From Candidatus Hydrogenedens sp. (GTDB lineage: Bacteria > Hydrogenedentota > Hydrogenedentia > Hydrogenedentales > Hydrogenedentaceae), in NCBI GenBank assembly GCA_020216745.1, contig JAIWNQ010000038.1:1-10000 (forward strand): a stretch of 10,000 nucleotides of DNA. The letters run 5' to 3'. Positions 7,598 through 10,000 of the stretch are shown here, piece by piece. Position 1 is the stretch's first letter; every line of letters starts with the position of its first letter. Under the pieces are notes generated by a model. The model searched no databases. It was given only the letters and a program-made list of their open reading frames with translations, and was not told the origin of the DNA. The translations under genes were made by a program, and so were the position numbers.

Positions 7598-8671
7598 ATG
7601 GCAGACGAATTTTATAACTGGGAACAAATAACAGTTTGCGTGACTTCGTGTTGCAACCTTAACTGTAGAATGTGCCCTGTAGTTTCGAGAGAGAAGAAAA
7701 CTCTCTCACGAGAACAACTACTCCACATCTCTGATTTTGCAATCCGAAAGAAATTTCAACGTGTAGTTATTGGAGGTGGTGAACCTACCCTTTTACCCTA
7801 TCTCAAAGAGATGATTGACAAACTATCTCAACATTCTATTGAAATATGGGTACTTACAAATGCGACACGATTTACACGTGAAGATATTCAGTATTATGCT
7901 GATCACCCTAATGTTATTCTGAATATTTCTGTTGATGGTGTCGGTGAAGTACATAATTCCATTCGTGGTGAAGGGACTTTTGAACGGACTAATGAAGCAT
8001 TTTTATCTCTCATCGAAAAAGGAGCCAAGGTGGCTATTAATACAGTGATACAAAAAAGCAATTATGATAAATCTATTGAAACTTATGAGTATTTTAAATC
8101 CTACCCCCTCGTCTGGCATGGCTTTTCTTTTACCGAGACGTATCATCAAAAAGAATTAGTCCCTATGGAACTTATTCCAATTGCAATCAATCAACTGTAT
8201 GAGATATTAGAACGAGATAAAAAGGAACGTCGACATGTCTCTTTATCAAAAGACATGATTAAGGGATTTGAACTCAGCTTTCGTTATCCCGATTTAATTA
8301 TGCATCCTGGTAAAAATTGTTCTATTCCCAAATCTCATATTGGCATTGATGAAGAAGGTTGGGTAGTCCCTTGTTGGCATTATCCGATATGGGAAAAAGA
8401 TGAAACAAGGAATATAAATTTTACTTTATTGGATGACATTATCAACAGTCCAGTAATTAAAGATGAAATTGAAAAAGCCATTGGCGAAAATGGCTGTAAA
8501 GGTTGTAGCACGGTCTGTTATTTTTGGAATCAGACTTTTAGAGATAAAGCCATGAACCCCCAAGGAAAATGGAAATGGGAACGAAAATGGCTTTTAGCTA
8601 AAATATATACTCAAAACCAGTTTCCAAAATTATACAATTCAATTAGACAATTAAAATCGTTAATCAAATAA
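7598..8671 (+). CDS. Radical SAM/SPASM enzyme, substrate unknown
   Basis: A 357-residue radical SAM enzyme. CX3CX2C is C19, C23 and C26 in CNLNCRMC (an extra Cys at 18). GGGEP (59-63) lies on the SAM-binding strand, then LTNAT, SVDGVGEVHN and IRGEGTF. The SPASM-like end has C231, C249 (DEEGWVVPCW), C290, C293 and C297 (CKGCSTVC), enough for at least one auxiliary Fe-S cluster. The length fits the MoaA/PqqE-type group. An in-frame TAA 9 nt before the ATG fixes the start; there is no Shine-Dalgarno site. Transcription probably starts at the extended -10 in the divergent region. The next ORF begins 6 bp after its stop, in the same frame, so the two make one operon and probably act on the same pathway. 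Peptide maturation, sugar dehydration or epimerisation, and methylation-type chemistry are all open. Confidence 0.93.
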   Translation: MADEFYNWEQITVCVTSCCNLNCRMCPVVSREKKTLSREQLLHISDFAIRKKFQRVVIGGGEPTLLPYLKEMIDKLSQHSIEIWVLTNATRFTREDIQYYADHPNVILNISVDGVGEVHNSIRGEGTFERTNEAFLSLIEKGAKVAINTVIQKSNYDKSIETYEYFKSYPLVWHGFSFTETYHQKELVPMELIPIAINQLYEILERDKKERRHVSLSKDMIKGFELSFRYPDLIMHPGKNCSIPKSHIGIDEEGWVVPCWHYPIWEKDETRNINFTLLDDIINSPVIKDEIEKAIGENGCKGCSTVCYFWNQTFRDKAMNPQGKWKWERKWLLAKIYTQNQFPKLYNSIRQLKSLIK

Positions 8672-8677
8672 AAGTCT

Positions 8678-10000
8678 ATGAGTCAAGAATTTGAAATAAC
8701 AAAAAAGATGCGAACAAAACGAGGTTTTATCTTCCAATATAACCGATTTAATGAAATCATACCATTAGAAGACTTAAAAAAATGGGCTCGTGTTAATTAT
8801 GACTCTTTTAAGGTAGATAAAATCGATTTCTTTTCAGGTTCACATGAGGACATTGGAAATATAAAAAATCTTTTACAATTTATAAATGACATTATTCAAT
8901 GTAATGTCTCCTTAGGAACAAATCTTACCGAACCGCCTAAGAATATTGAAAATCTTAAAAACTTTAATTTGCTTGATATATTTCTAATTGCTACAAATCT
9001 CTCATTAGACCAATTAAAAAACTGGGCACATATAGGTAATGAATTAAACATACCTATACGGCTTTACTGTGTTTATCCATTTCCTTTTAATCTAAACTCA
9101 TCAGAAGAAGATATTATAGAAGTACTTAAAACGTTTGCCTCAATTACATTTGTTCATAAATATCCATTCATAAATAATAAAAACATAGAAATAAATCAAG
9201 AAACAATAAAAGATTGGGCTAAAATAAGCAAAACATTTTACCATTCAAATGTTCCAGTTAACATTTTAGGAATTCCTTATTGTCTTGTCGAACCGCAATT
9301 ATTTCCAGCCATTATCAACACACAACAGTATTTCTCCGATACTGAATTTTACCTTCAATCCTCCTTTGAACTCGCTCAACTTTTATGGAATTTCAAAGCC
9401 TCCAAAATTAGAAAAATATTGGAAATGAAGATACGAGAAAAAACTTCATTTCACAGCGGTATTGACCAGTTAGTTTTGCCATGGATACTCAATCATCCTG
9501 GCTTATACGTCCCTCTATGGGCATGGCATAAATTAACTCGACACTGGGAATCAAAGAAGAAACCTCAACCACTTCCCGAAAATACGACACTATTAGAGCA
9601 AAAAATATTAGAACTCCAAAAGCAAAAGGAAAAGGAATGGGGTACAAAATGTGCATCCTGCTCGTTAAGATATGTTTGTGACAAAGGTAAAAATAACTTT
9701 ATAAAACTAATATTTACGCCGAAACCTATCGATGGAGATATTATAAGAGACCCGTTAATATTTCGGAAATCACCTCCATATTATTTAGATAAAGTTGAAA
9801 AAGAACACTTAAATATCTATTCTCAATTTCAAGAGTTATACAATAATGCAATTCAAATAATGCTTCATGAAAAACCATGGAAAGAAGTTCAACCTGAAGA
9901 TTATGAGATAGAAAATCACATGACCCACTATATGCCTGGAGCGGTGCGTTGGTTTTCTTTTAGCCGTAATGAGTTACAGAGCACTCCTTTGTGTAGAACA
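8678..10000 (+). CDS. Radical SAM-like protein lacking the SAM cluster motif, partial at the window edge
   Basis: An uninterrupted ORF of 441 codons runs past the window end. I do not recognise a named family. Residues 14-250 alternate short strands and helices (for example KIDFFSG, LLDIFLIAT, IPIRLYCVYPFPF, SITFVHKYPF, VPVNILGIPYCLVEP), like the half-barrel of radical SAM enzymes. Where CX3CX2C would be expected (after GFIFQYNRF, near 16-30) there are no cysteines. Later, KCASCSLRYVCDKG (C325, C328, C334) has the Cx2Cx5C pattern of SPASM auxiliary-cluster domains, preceded by a Lys/Glu-rich helix (305-322). About 105 further residues follow, with HMTHYMPGAVRW near 414-425. It starts 6 bp after the intact radical SAM gene with no Shine-Dalgarno site, so it may be its partner. 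The gene is real on length and context. The degenerate radical SAM reading is inference; a de novo Fe-S protein is the alternative. Confidence 0.85.
   Translation, partial: MSQEFEITKKMRTKRGFIFQYNRFNEIIPLEDLKKWARVNYDSFKVDKIDFFSGSHEDIGNIKNLLQFINDIIQCNVSLGTNLTEPPKNIENLKNFNLLDIFLIATNLSLDQLKNWAHIGNELNIPIRLYCVYPFPFNLNSSEEDIIEVLKTFASITFVHKYPFINNKNIEINQETIKDWAKISKTFYHSNVPVNILGIPYCLVEPQLFPAIINTQQYFSDTEFYLQSSFELAQLLWNFKASKIRKILEMKIREKTSFHSGIDQLVLPWILNHPGLYVPLWAWHKLTRHWESKKKPQPLPENTTLLEQKILELQKQKEKEWGTKCASCSLRYVCDKGKNNFIKLIFTPKPIDGDIIRDPLIFRKSPPYYLDKVEKEHLNIYSQFQELYNNAIQIMLHEKPWKEVQPEDYEIENHMTHYMPGAVRWFSFSRNELQSTPLCRT

Noticed and set aside
1..10000. CRISPR arrays, tRNA or rRNA genes, insertion sequences
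   Set aside because: No regularly spaced direct repeats outside the protein repeats, no cloverleaf or rRNA-like segments seen by eye, and no transposase or paired terminal inverted repeats.

Overview
The window is about 10 kb of AT-rich bacterial DNA. It reads as part of a cell-surface polysaccharide export and modification locus. The host looks Gram-negative: it has a Wzm/Wzt-type ABC exporter, and an exported repeat protein ends in a C-terminal Cys-Gly-Cys/membrane/basic tail of the kind used for surface sorting. Clear Shine-Dalgarno sites are missing in front of most genes, as in several phyla outside the Proteobacteria and Firmicutes. The Glu/Gly-rich linker before the Cys tail recalls proteins of Hydrogenedentota, Lentisphaerae or Planctomycetes, but this taxonomic guess is weak and comes from memory of family style only.

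Layout: 1-437 is noncoding, with a weak terminator-like hairpin, a palindrome flanked by direct heptamers, a fair sigma-70-type promoter, a leader hairpin and the only strong ribosome-binding site in the window. These serve a secreted GLUG-repeat protein (438-1961). A 312-bp gene-free gap follows. Next comes a tight plus-strand cluster: ABC-2 permease (wzm-like, about 2280-3155), ATPase with an unusually long two-module C-terminal region (wzt-like, 3159-5288) and a family 2 glycosyltransferase (5285-6241). A radical SAM/SPASM enzyme lies convergently on the minus strand (6254-7480), only 12 bp from the glycosyltransferase stop. A 117-bp divergent promoter region separates it from a second plus-strand unit: a second radical SAM/SPASM enzyme (7598-8671), then, 6 bp later and in the same frame, a long ORF that runs off the window end (8678-10000+). 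That last ORF has a SPASM-like cysteine cluster but no CX3CX2C radical SAM motif.

How they may work together (inference): the glycosyltransferase builds or finishes a lipid-linked glycan, the Wzt C-terminal region recognises its finished end, and Wzm/Wzt moves it across the inner membrane. The radical SAM enzymes and the cysteine-cluster protein could modify a sugar or a peptide attached to this surface polymer, but nothing in the sequence fixes their substrate. The most unusual elements are the apparently degenerate radical SAM-like protein next to an intact one, the duplicated Wzt C-terminal module, and the Cys-type C-terminal anchor of the GLUG protein.
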